Shown: one piece after another, positions 17,337 through 25,224 of the stretch | Layout of the letters: each line of letters begins with the position of its first letter | How positions within the stretch are numbered: position 1 is the first letter of the stretch | From: Candidatus Poribacteria bacterium | Lineage (GTDB): Bacteria > Poribacteria > WGA-4E > JAJDTR01 | Assembly: GCA_022827055.1 (NCBI GenBank) | Contig: JAJDTR010000042.1 | Location: 1-64,000 of the forward strand | Direction of reading: 5' to 3' | Length of the DNA: 64,000 bases | Program-made: the position numbers and the translations under genes | The notes under the pieces: generated by a model | Seen by the model: only the letters and a program-made list of their open reading frames with translations | Told to the model about the DNA's origin: nothing | Databases searched by the model: none

Positions 17337-18843
17337 AATCGGATCCACCAAGCAACTCTTCTTTGATGATTTCCTTATCGAGAGTTTGACTAACGCCAAG
17401 CAGGGGATGAACCCCGCGGTAAAGGTGGATAACAACCCCATCCTCCGACCGGAATGCCCGTGGGAAGGGAACTTCATGCGTCCCAACTCGGTGGTTTTTG
17501 ACCCGGCCGAGCAGATCTTCAAAATGTGGTACTTCTCCTCAACCACCACCGTGCGCCTCGAAAACGGGAAGCCGGTTCCCGGCGGCGCGTCGGGGCTTCT
17601 CTGGGACACCCGAGGCGAAGTGAGGTGTCTGGCGACCTCCGAGGATGGAATTCACTGGGAACGGCCATCGTTGGGGCTCGTCGAGTTCGAAGGATCGACG
17701 GATAATAACATCCTACCGGAGAAAGAGAATCTGCCGAAGGTACCCGGCTTTCTGGATATGCAAGAGAGCGATCCCGCCAAGCGGTACAAGGCAATGATCA
17801 TGATCGGCGACACGCAAACACGAGGAATGCAATACAATCTGTTCTATTCCCCGGACGCGCTCGACTGGACTCCGTACGAATATAATCCCGTCATTGATAC
17901 CGGTCAGGAATTGGGACGTTGGGCGGGTCGTTTCCAAGGCTGGGATCCGATACGCGAGACATACTACGTCACCATGGAAGCCAGCCACCATTGGCGCGGA
18001 CCTTACGGCAAACGGCTTGTCGGCAGGGCGGAGAGTCCGGACATGATACACTGGAGCGAGCCGGAGATTATCCTGGTACCGGACGAGCACGATTTTCCCG
18101 ACACCGAGTTCTATAGCATGCCGGTCATCCTCTACGAGGGAGTCTACGTCGGGTTGCTGTGGATCTTCCGAACCACCAATGTGACCCATCATCCGGAAGT
18201 TGTTTTCAGCAGAGATGGATTCCACTTTCAGCGGAACTACCGCGAACCCTTCATCCCGCGCGGCGGTTCTTTATCGGACTTTGACTCGAGCAGCGTGTAC
18301 GCGGAAACCATGATCGTTCACGGGGACCGCATCTTCACCTACTATATCGGCACCAACAGCCGTTCGCCCGAAATCGCGCTGGAGTTAGGCGACAAGTCTA
18401 TGGAAGGGATTGGGCTGGCAGTCTCGCGTCTGGACGGATTTGTCTCTCTCGACAGCGGGAAGGGTTGGGTTACCAAGGACAGATCCGAGGAGGAACTACA
18501 GCACATCTATACCGAGCGGCAGGTTTTCGGTGAGCCGGAGTCCTTCGGTCAGATGACGACCCGTCCGTTCGGGTTCTCCGGGTCTCGCCTGTACCTCAAC
18601 ACAAGCATGGCGCCGATCGCCGCCGGACCGGGGCTCGGCGAGGTGCGGGTTGAAGTTTTAAGAGCGAACCATAAAAAATTACCCGGATTTAGCTTCCACG
18701 ACGCCGACCCGATCACGGAATCCGGCACTTCCCAAGTTGTGTCGTGGAATGGAAATTCCGACGTGAGCGCGCTGGCTAACCAGCCGGTAAAGTTGCGCTT
18801 TTACTTCAAGAATGCCAAGCTCTATTCTTTTCAGTTCAAGTAA
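17323..18843 (+). CDS. five-bladed beta-propeller protein, glycoside hydrolase 32/43-like
   Basis: 506 residues, start ATG 17323 with GAGGAG seven bases upstream. Opening LFFDDFLIES and FMRPNSVVFD, then repeated blade-like strands with KMWYFSS, SEDGIHWERPSLG, YSPDALDWTPYEYN, SPDMIHWSEPEI and SRDGFHFQRNY. This repeated SxDGxHW pattern is typical of the GH32/GH43-like propellers abundant in planctomycete and poribacterial genomes. There is no signal peptide. Substrate and activity are not determined; it could be a non-catalytic sugar-binding propeller. Confidence 0.75.
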   Translation: MAMIEIGSTKQLFFDDFLIESLTNAKQGMNPAVKVDNNPILRPECPWEGNFMRPNSVVFDPAEQIFKMWYFSSTTTVRLENGKPVPGGASGLLWDTRGEVRCLATSEDGIHWERPSLGLVEFEGSTDNNILPEKENLPKVPGFLDMQESDPAKRYKAMIMIGDTQTRGMQYNLFYSPDALDWTPYEYNPVIDTGQELGRWAGRFQGWDPIRETYYVTMEASHHWRGPYGKRLVGRAESPDMIHWSEPEIILVPDEHDFPDTEFYSMPVILYEGVYVGLLWIFRTTNVTHHPEVVFSRDGFHFQRNYREPFIPRGGSLSDFDSSSVYAETMIVHGDRIFTYYIGTNSRSPEIALELGDKSMEGIGLAVSRLDGFVSLDSGKGWVTKDRSEEELQHIYTERQVFGEPESFGQMTTRPFGFSGSRLYLNTSMAPIAAGPGLGEVRVEVLRANHKKLPGFSFHDADPITESGTSQVVSWNGNSDVSALANQPVKLRFYFKNAKLYSFQFK

Positions 18844-19488
18844 TATGATAGAGGTTGCCGGGGTTCTGTTGACATTTCATCGTCACGACAATATTGAGGG
18901 AGACATAAATAGGTGTGCTCCGTATAATCAAATTGGGTAGAGCAACCAAGTTTGTATAAAGTAAGGGCGGGGCAACCCCGCCCCTACGATTGAGACAGAG
19001 TCTGCGTTCAATGGAATTGCGGTATACATAGGCAGCCGTAGGGGTTGGGTTTCCCAACCCATTGGGCGAGGATGGATCTCTATCGCGCTCCCTGTTCAGT
19101 CGCTTGATCTCAGTTGATTCTCGCCCCTACGATTACGGATGATTCGTAGGTTGGGTTGAACTAGGACAGCCAAAAAAAACCGACCTCTGTTTTCCATCTG
19201 GTTCCGATGTTTGATTGCACCAAAAAGTCTGAGGTCTAGTGAAACCCAACGAAGAACACGTTATCGGAAACATGGGTGTCGGGTCTCACTTACTCCAATC
19301 GCAAGACGAAGTTTTTTTGAGTCGAATTCTCTTTTGGCGTTGACATGTATCCGTGCATTGCCATTCAGCCCAGCCTTCAAGTCTTAGTCCCCATAGTCAA
19401 TGGACTTCCATTACATAGAAATGGTATAATTACAAACCGAACTGAGTAAGTCCGCAACTAACTCAATCCCAATCGAGGAGGCTATACC
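18844..19488. other. repeat-rich gap, no gene
   Basis: Holds a reverse GTAGGGGCGGGGTTGCCCCG palindrome (18965-18987), a GTAGGGGTTGGGTTTCCC palindrome (19038-19060), a GATC-unit repeat (19073-19109), and GTAGGTTGGGTTGAAC near 19148 paired distantly with GTGAAACCCAAC near 19240. Nothing protein-coding is seen. Confidence 0.65.
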
Positions 19489-20496
19489 ATGAAGATTCGA
19501 AGCGTGCGCTCCTGCCGACAGTTTGTCCCGGTTGTTTGTATACTCGCCGTCGTGAATTGCACTGCCTTCGTCTACGCAGACTCAATCAAACCAGCTTATG
19601 AATACCAAGCGATAAAGAGACTTCACAAGAAGATGCTCGAAGGCAGCGGATCGGGCGACTTAAACGCGCTTATAGACAAGGCGGCGGCATTTGTCAATGA
19701 GCATCCCGGGTATAAAAGGGCAGCACGAGTGCATTATATCCTAGGCAATGCGCTGAGCCGTGCAGATCGCCCCGAAGAGGCACTCCAGACGTATCAACGC
19801 CTCACAAAGGATTACCCGGATGGTTCGTTCCCGGGGGACGCATGGCTAGAGATGGGATTGGCTTATGACAAGTTGGGGCGGCATGACGAGGCGGACAACG
19901 CCTATCAGCAGCTTGTCGATCACCCCAAATACGGCTCTCGTCCCTTTGCGAAGACCGCCAAGAGGATATTGGCTTTGGATAAGGAGTCGCGCAACGGCGA
20001 AATTCCGTCCAATAGATTCCAAATGGCCTCGCCGGACAAACTGCTCGGAGAACAGGCGATCGACTTCCATGTCAAGGATGTGAATGGAGAGGACGTTTCC
20101 TTGGAAAAATACCGTGGCAAAATCGTATTGCTCGATTTCTGGGCGGTATGGTGCGCGCCTTGCCGTGCGGAGACGCCACATCTGAAGCGGGCATACGAGG
20201 AATTTAAGAACCGGGAATTTGAGATAATCGGCATTAGCCTGGACCACGATAAATCCGAGTTGCTGGCATACATTGAGGAACAGGAAATTGCTTGGCCTCA
20301 GTATCTGAATGAGGCAGGGGAAAACGACGTTGCTCAAAAATATAACGTCATGGCGATTCCACAGACCTTCCTCATTGATCACGAAGGCGTGATTCGCAAA
20401 GCGAACCTGCGCGGGCACGCTCTGGAACCGGCGATTGCCGAACTGCTTCAAGAACGTGATGCAAAGTTGGGGACGGCAAACAACCCCGAGAAGTAA
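19489..20496 (+). CDS. exported TPR plus thioredoxin-like (TlpA/redoxin) protein
   Basis: 335 residues. A basic N terminus and hydrophobic segment ending in VYADS act as a signal peptide. Two to three TPR-like helices at about 55-165 (ARVHYILGNALSRADRPEEA, AWLEMGLAYDKLGRHDEADN) follow, then a TlpA/AhpC-TSA-type thioredoxin fold at about 185-330 with the redox-active WAVWCAPCRAE and the cis-Pro region VMAIPQTFLID. It probably reduces or exchanges disulfides outside the cytoplasm, for example in cytochrome c maturation. GAGGAGG precedes the ATG. Confidence 0.85.
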   Translation: MKIRSVRSCRQFVPVVCILAVVNCTAFVYADSIKPAYEYQAIKRLHKKMLEGSGSGDLNALIDKAAAFVNEHPGYKRAARVHYILGNALSRADRPEEALQTYQRLTKDYPDGSFPGDAWLEMGLAYDKLGRHDEADNAYQQLVDHPKYGSRPFAKTAKRILALDKESRNGEIPSNRFQMASPDKLLGEQAIDFHVKDVNGEDVSLEKYRGKIVLLDFWAVWCAPCRAETPHLKRAYEEFKNREFEIIGISLDHDKSELLAYIEEQEIAWPQYLNEAGENDVAQKYNVMAIPQTFLIDHEGVIRKANLRGHALEPAIAELLQERDAKLGTANNPEK

Positions 20497-20530
20497 CAAT
20501 TCTTGTATTGATTCATAAACGGCGTCACAT

Positions 20531-21559
20531 ATGAACATTCTTGGTATTGACACCTCGTGCGACGAAACTGCCGCCGCAGTCGTCGTTGACGGCAGAGAGA
20601 TCCTATCCAACATCATCTCTTCGCAGATCGATTTGCACCGGAAGTACGGGGGCATAGTGCCTGAACTGGCGTCTCGGAAGCATGTCGAGTCGATTAACTA
20701 TATCGTAGACCAAGCGATGATAGAGGCGGGAACTACGTTTAATAATCTCGGGGCTATTGCGGTGACGAATCGCCCCGGACTAATCGGCGCGCTCCTCGTT
20801 GGCGTTGCCGCGGCGAAATCTCTAGCCTACGCGCATGACCTTCCATTGCTCGGCATCAATCACATCGAAGGGCACATCTACGCGAACTTCATGGTGCACG
20901 AGGAACTCCCCTTTCCGCACGTCTGTCTGACGGTCTCCGGGGGACACACACTTCTGGTCGAGGTGCAATCGGGAGGGCGTTATGAAGTTCTCGGGGGTAC
21001 ACTGGACGATGCCGCCGGGGAGGCGTACGACAAGGTGGCGCAGTATCTCGGTCTCGGTTTTCCCGGCGGGAAGGTAATCGACGACTTGGCAAAGCAGGGC
21101 GATCCGTCGGCGATTGAGTTTCCTCGCCCGATGATTGAGAGCGGCGATTATCAGTTTAGTTTCAGCGGAATAAAAACCGCCGTCAGATATTTCGTGGAAA
21201 AGGCGAAGTCTTCCGGGGAGATGCCTCCCATCGAAGATATCGCGGCTAGTTTTCAATCCGCCGTGGTGGACGTGCTGGTGCGAAAGACCATCCGCGCCAC
21301 AGAAGCGAAAGACGCAAGAGCCATTACGCTGACCGGCGGCGTCGCCGCGAACAGCCAACTCCGCGCCTCAATGTCCGAAGCGGCGAATAGTCTTGGGGCA
21401 AAGGTGTACTATCCGCCAATAAACCTGTGCACCGACAATGGCGCAATGATTGCCGGCGTCGCGTATCACCAGTTTCAAGCGGGACAGAGGGATGCGCTTG
21501 ACCTTAATGCTTCCGCTGCCGGACCGATTGCAGAATCGCAGCATCAGATTGCGTCGTAG
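20531..21559 (+). CDS. tsaD: tRNA N6-adenosine threonylcarbamoyltransferase
   Basis: Transfers threonylcarbamoyl to A37 of tRNAs reading ANN codons (t6A). Diagnostic features are the start MNILGIDTSCDETAAAVV, the metal-ligand His pair in GINHIEGHIYAN, the nucleotide loops VSGGHTLL and LDDAAGEAYDKVA, and the late LTGGVAANSQLR with CTDNGAMIAG. Length 342 is normal. It lies 107 bases before tsaC, which makes the carbamoyladenylate substrate, so the two form a t6A pair. Confidence 0.95.
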   Translation: MNILGIDTSCDETAAAVVVDGREILSNIISSQIDLHRKYGGIVPELASRKHVESINYIVDQAMIEAGTTFNNLGAIAVTNRPGLIGALLVGVAAAKSLAYAHDLPLLGINHIEGHIYANFMVHEELPFPHVCLTVSGGHTLLVEVQSGGRYEVLGGTLDDAAGEAYDKVAQYLGLGFPGGKVIDDLAKQGDPSAIEFPRPMIESGDYQFSFSGIKTAVRYFVEKAKSSGEMPPIEDIAASFQSAVVDVLVRKTIRATEAKDARAITLTGGVAANSQLRASMSEAANSLGAKVYYPPINLCTDNGAMIAGVAYHQFQAGQRDALDLNASAAGPIAESQHQIAS

Positions 21560-21666
21560 GGTGGTTTGTCATTCTCTCCAATTTTGCATGTTTATTCATC
21601 CGGTTCGTGGGTCGGGTTAGGGGCCCGACCTACCGGATTGAGTAGTAATCTGGATCGCCAATATTT

Positions 21667-22275
21667 GTGAACTCGTTTTCTCCGCAGCTGCTCAATCAAG
21701 CCGTTGAACTTTTAAAAGATGGCGGCGTTGTCGCCTTTCCAACCGATACCGTATACGGCGTAGGAGTCGACCCGCTCCAACCGCAAGCGGTGCGCAAGTT
21801 GTATCGGATAAAGGGACGACCGGATAATAAACCGATTGCCATTCTCGTCGGATCGATTGAAGATGTCGAGCGGGTCGCTCATTCTCCCTCAGACCCCTTT
21901 TCTCGACTTGCGGATCGATTTTGGCCCGGAGGGTTGACACTCATCCTTGAGGCGCGAGATTTACCACCGGAAATCACCGCCGCCGGAAATACCGTGGGCG
22001 TTCGTATGCCAAATCATCCGTTGACATTGGAACTCCTGCGGGAGTTTGGTGGTCCAATCGCCACCACCAGTGCGAACAGATCTGGGGAGGATCCGGCAAC
22101 CTCCGCCAGGGAAGTAGACGCGCAACTTGGGGATCGCGTCAACCTGATTGTCGACGGCGGAGACACTATCACAAAAGTCGCTTCGACGGTGCTCGATCTC
22201 TCGGCGTCACCTCCACGAATTCTCCGTCACGGGGGCATTTCCGAGCAGATGTTAATGGAATGTCTTAAAGATTAA
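21667..22275 (+). CDS. tsaC: threonylcarbamoyl-AMP synthase (YrdC/Sua5 family)
   Basis: Makes L-threonylcarbamoyladenylate from threonine, bicarbonate and ATP for TsaD. The N-terminal GGVVAFPTDTVYGVGVDP, the KGRPDNKPIAIL segment and the TTSANRSGEDPATSA motif are characteristic. GTG start at 21667 with no strong ribosome binding site; 202 residues fits the single-domain TsaC form rather than the longer Sua5 form. TsaB and TsaE are not in the window. Confidence 0.92.
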   Translation: MNSFSPQLLNQAVELLKDGGVVAFPTDTVYGVGVDPLQPQAVRKLYRIKGRPDNKPIAILVGSIEDVERVAHSPSDPFSRLADRFWPGGLTLILEARDLPPEITAAGNTVGVRMPNHPLTLELLREFGGPIATTSANRSGEDPATSAREVDAQLGDRVNLIVDGGDTITKVASTVLDLSASPPRILRHGGISEQMLMECLKD

Positions 22276-22655
22276 ATGCGATCTGCAGAAGCGCTATTGT
22301 CCAAACAGGCGTTGCGGCGCAGGTACAAGAAATCTTGATCTCTAGGGTGTGCCGACATTGACGTGAGACACCCACCAGTGCGAACGCCGTACTCCACGGG
22401 TTGGGGAACCCAACCCCTACGATTAGCGATGTATCTCCATCACGGGAGTTTGGTTCCGTAGGGGCGGGGTTACCCCGCCCGTGTTGCGATGACATGGCAA
22501 CAGAACCTTGTGCTGGGCGGAAAGTTGAAATCTGGCGGTGGGTGGACGGTTAAAGCAAAGTAGAGAGCAGCGATAAATCTCTATCAGGATTTATTGCCGC
22601 ACTCCTTTTAACTGATACCTCGTAATAACACCAAAAACCGATGGAGGATACTCTC
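22276..22655. other. repeat-rich gap, no gene
   Basis: Two GTAG-headed palindromes: reverse GTAGGGGTTGGGTTCCCC (22398-22420) and forward GTAGGGGCGGGGTTACCCCG (22458-22480). A fragment AAATCTCTATCAGGATTTA near 22572 resembles the repeat cap. Confidence 0.6.
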
Positions 22656-23255
22656 ATGGCACGACAAGTATTCGTAGACATCGACACCCAATATGACTTC
22701 ATCAGTCGGGACGGAGCGCTCTCCGTGCCGGGCGCCGAAGAGATTCGAGGCAATTTGGAGACGCTGACCGATTACGCTGTTAATAACGGCATCAAGATTG
22801 TCGCTTCCGCGGATGCCCATGTCCCGGATGACAAAGAGTTTGAAGTTTTCCCTCCTCATTGCGTTCAGAACACCCCGGGGCAAAAGAAAATCGAGGAAAC
22901 AACCACAGCGGCTACGATGGTGCTTAAGAACGACGCATCAGAAATAGCGCAAGCCAACCAGATCGAAGATGCCGACCAAATTCTGTTGGAGAAACAAACT
23001 TACGACGTGTTCACCAATCCAAGCGCGCCCGGTATATTTGAGGCAGCCGGCGGCGATGAATACATTGTTTACGGTGTAGCCACCGATTACTGTGTCAAGG
23101 CAGCCGCCATCGGCTTGCTCGAACGAGGTTACAACGTCACGGTTGTCAAAGACGCTATCGCAGCCGTTACGGAGCAAACGGGAAAGGAATCCATCGCGCT
23201 GATGGAGGAGATGGGAGCGGCATTCAAGACGACGCAAGAGGTTGTCGGCGGGTAG
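22656..23255 (+). CDS. nicotinamidase-like cysteine hydrolase (isochorismatase family)
   Basis: 199 residues. The catalytic triad positions are visible as Asp in FVDIDTQYDF, Lys in LLEKQTYD and Cys in VATDYCVKAA. A metal-site-like D-x-H (ASADAHVPDD) followed by FPPHCVQNTPG favours nicotinamidase over isochorismatase. It would convert nicotinamide to nicotinate for NAD salvage. I chose ATG 22656 because TGGAGGA lies eight bases upstream; the ATG at 22641 is part of that site. The HDAC-family gene follows 12 bases later, suggesting an operon. Confidence 0.82.
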   Translation: MARQVFVDIDTQYDFISRDGALSVPGAEEIRGNLETLTDYAVNNGIKIVASADAHVPDDKEFEVFPPHCVQNTPGQKKIEETTTAATMVLKNDASEIAQANQIEDADQILLEKQTYDVFTNPSAPGIFEAAGGDEYIVYGVATDYCVKAAAIGLLERGYNVTVVKDAIAAVTEQTGKESIALMEEMGAAFKTTQEVVGG

Positions 23256-23267
23256 TCGGAGAGATGC

Positions 23268-24230
23268 ATGGACACTTGCGAAAAAACCGGTTTGGCGTAT
23301 CACCCCGATTATGTCAACCATGACACGGGACCGGGGCACCCCGAACGTCCGGATCGCATAAGAGCCGGGATTCAGGCGATTCGGGAATCAGACTATTGGG
23401 AAGAACTTCATCACATCGAACCAACCCATGCCGCCGTAGAGCAACTCCGGTACGCGCACGCCAGCGACTACATCGACCATGTACGGCGATGCTGTGAACA
23501 GGAAATCAACCTTGATTACGACACTCCGGTTGTACGGGAGTCGTTCGACATCGCCCGACGCTCAACGGGCGGGTTATTGAGAGCGGCTGACGCGGTGATG
23601 GCGGGAACGGTTCGTAACGCTTTCGCACTTGTTCGTCCTCCCGGACACCATGCGACGCCAAGCAGGAGTATGGGATTTTGCCTGTTCAACAATGTGGCAA
23701 TTGCGGCTCGCTACCTGCAGCGCGAACACGGCATCCCCAAAATAGCGATTGTTGATTGGGATGTACACCACGGCAACGGCACGCAGGATATTTTCTATGC
23801 CGACCCGTCGGTCTTCTTCTTCTCTATTCACCAATCACCTTTGTATCCCGGCACCGGTGCAGCCAACCAGACAGGCTCCGGGGACGCGGTCGACACGACG
23901 CTCAACGCGCCGGTGCCGGCAAGGAGCGATATTTCTACCTATGTGGAAATCTTCGAGAAGGTGCTCACTCCGGCGTTGCTGAACTTCTCGCCGGATTTCA
24001 TACTCATCTCAGCCGGATTTGATGCCCACCGGTTGGATCCGCTCGCCACCATCCATCTGACCGGCGAAGGATTCGCAACTCTTACTTCAATCGTGCTTGA
24101 CATTGCGGCGGAAACAGCCGAGGGTAAAGTTGTTTCGGCATTGGAGGGTGGTTACAGCCTGAAGGGGTTGTCGGAGTCGGTGGTCGCGCATGTGGAACAA
24201 CTCGTAAAGGGATCAAAACCCAACCGGTAG
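23268..24230 (+). CDS. histone deacetylase-family (acetoin utilisation AcuC-like) hydrolase
   Basis: 320 residues with the arginase/deacetylase fold. The general-base pair is in RPPGHHA, the zinc ligands in DWDVHHGNGT and ISAGFDAHRLDP, and the C-terminal glycine loop in LEGGYSL. Such bacterial enzymes remove acetyl groups from small amines or protein lysines; the substrate is not fixed by sequence. Adjacent to the nicotinamidase-like gene with GGAGAG before its ATG, an NAD/acetyl-lysine pairing that may be coincidental. Confidence 0.88.
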   Translation: MDTCEKTGLAYHPDYVNHDTGPGHPERPDRIRAGIQAIRESDYWEELHHIEPTHAAVEQLRYAHASDYIDHVRRCCEQEINLDYDTPVVRESFDIARRSTGGLLRAADAVMAGTVRNAFALVRPPGHHATPSRSMGFCLFNNVAIAARYLQREHGIPKIAIVDWDVHHGNGTQDIFYADPSVFFFSIHQSPLYPGTGAANQTGSGDAVDTTLNAPVPARSDISTYVEIFEKVLTPALLNFSPDFILISAGFDAHRLDPLATIHLTGEGFATLTSIVLDIAAETAEGKVVSALEGGYSLKGLSESVVAHVEQLVKGSKPNR

Positions 24231-24310
24231 GCGGGGCATCTTGCCCCGCATCTGAGGCCAAACGGATTGAATAGCGATTCTTGGGGTAGGGTCATGGTGG
24301 GCACTGCCCA
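24227..24310 (+). repeat. two GTAG-headed palindromes
   Basis: 24227-24249 is GTAGGCGGGGCATCTTGCCC followed by CGC and overlaps the stop codon of the preceding gene. 24286-24310 is a GTAGGG...GGTGGGCACTGCCCA element related to those at 48908 and 52842. Confidence 0.7.
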
Positions 24311-24313
24311 TCG

Positions 24314-25033
24314 TTACTCTGCAACCTCTAATTTCTTCCTGCCCACATGAATCGCCACGATTCCTAAGGTTTTTCGATAATATCGAACATCCTCCAACCC
24401 GCATGAACACATAACGCTCGCCAATTCCTCACAGTCGGGAAAATCCATCACGGATTTCGGAAGATAGCCGTAGGCATCGTCTCTGTTCTTGGAGACCAGA
24501 TTCCCGATGAAGGGCAGAACCTTTGTAAAGTAAAAGTAATAGAACCCGCGAAACAGCCGATCATTCGGTTGTGTAAACTCCAAAATCGCGATACACCCGC
24601 CCCTGACGGCCACCCGCGCCATCTCTCGGATACCGCCTTCGAGGTCGGCGACGTTGCGAATGCCGAAGCCGACCGACACCACATCAAATGTGTTCTCCGC
24701 AAAGGGGAGTGCAAGCGTATCCGCCTCAATAGGGATAAATACGTCCGGGCGTTTTTGTCTCTCCACCTTTTGTTTACCAACCGCCAACATTTCAAAACAG
24801 AAATCCGCCCCAATTACGCTCGCATTCGGCCCCATTTCATTAGCGTAAGCGAGGGCGAGTTCACCGGTGCCCGTGCAGACATCAAGCACCTTGCTCTCCG
24901 GCGCGGCGCCGCTGGCACGAGCGGTAGACCTGCGCCATGAACGATCGAACCGGAGACTCAAGAGCGAATTGAGGAAGTCGTATTGCCGCGCTATGGAAGA
25001 GAAAATCTTGTGGACGTAGGTTGCCTTGTTCAT
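24314..25033 (-). CDS. ubiE: demethylmenaquinone/ubiquinone methyltransferase
   Basis: SAM-dependent C-methyltransferase finishing menaquinone (MenG) or ubiquinone synthesis. Features: N-terminal FSSIARQYDFLNSLLSLRFD, SAM motif I VLDVCTGTGELALAYA, the SVGFGIRNVADLEGGI motif and LEFTQPNDRLFRGFYYFYF, all typical of UbiE/MenG. ATG at 25033 gives 239 residues; the open frame upstream starts at a TTG without family similarity. It stands alone. Quinone from this pathway would feed the Nuo complex encoded downstream. Confidence 0.93.
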   Translation of the reverse strand: MNKATYVHKIFSSIARQYDFLNSLLSLRFDRSWRRSTARASGAAPESKVLDVCTGTGELALAYANEMGPNASVIGADFCFEMLAVGKQKVERQKRPDVFIPIEADTLALPFAENTFDVVSVGFGIRNVADLEGGIREMARVAVRGGCIAILEFTQPNDRLFRGFYYFYFTKVLPFIGNLVSKNRDDAYGYLPKSVMDFPDCEELASVMCSCGLEDVRYYRKTLGIVAIHVGRKKLEVAE

Positions 25034-25076
25034 TGTGCAACAGTGATTGTTAACGTCGTTGCCCTCTATTTGCAAT

Positions 25077-25133
25077 GCGGGGCAAGATGCCCCGCCTACG
25101 GATTCGGATTGTGCGGCAAGATGCCCCGCCTAC
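25077..25133 (-). repeat. two tandem GCGGGGCA-type palindromes
   Basis: 25077-25099 and 25113-25133 are reverse copies of GTAGGCGGGGCATCTTGCCC, 36 bases apart in the same direction; the second lost two bases of its 5' arm. They lie just upstream of ubiE. Confidence 0.75.
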
Positions 25134-25224
25134 GAAATTGGATTGCGGGGTCACAGCCAGTACCGGCATTTTCAGGAAGGTATAAATGAGAAACACAATA
25201 CGCAATTTCATTCAAAAGTAATGA

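Noticed and set aside
18965-22480. GC-rich GTAGGGGCGGGG palindromes as transcription terminators
   Set aside because: They can form hairpins but lack T-runs, occur in both orientations and fit the dispersed repeat family better.
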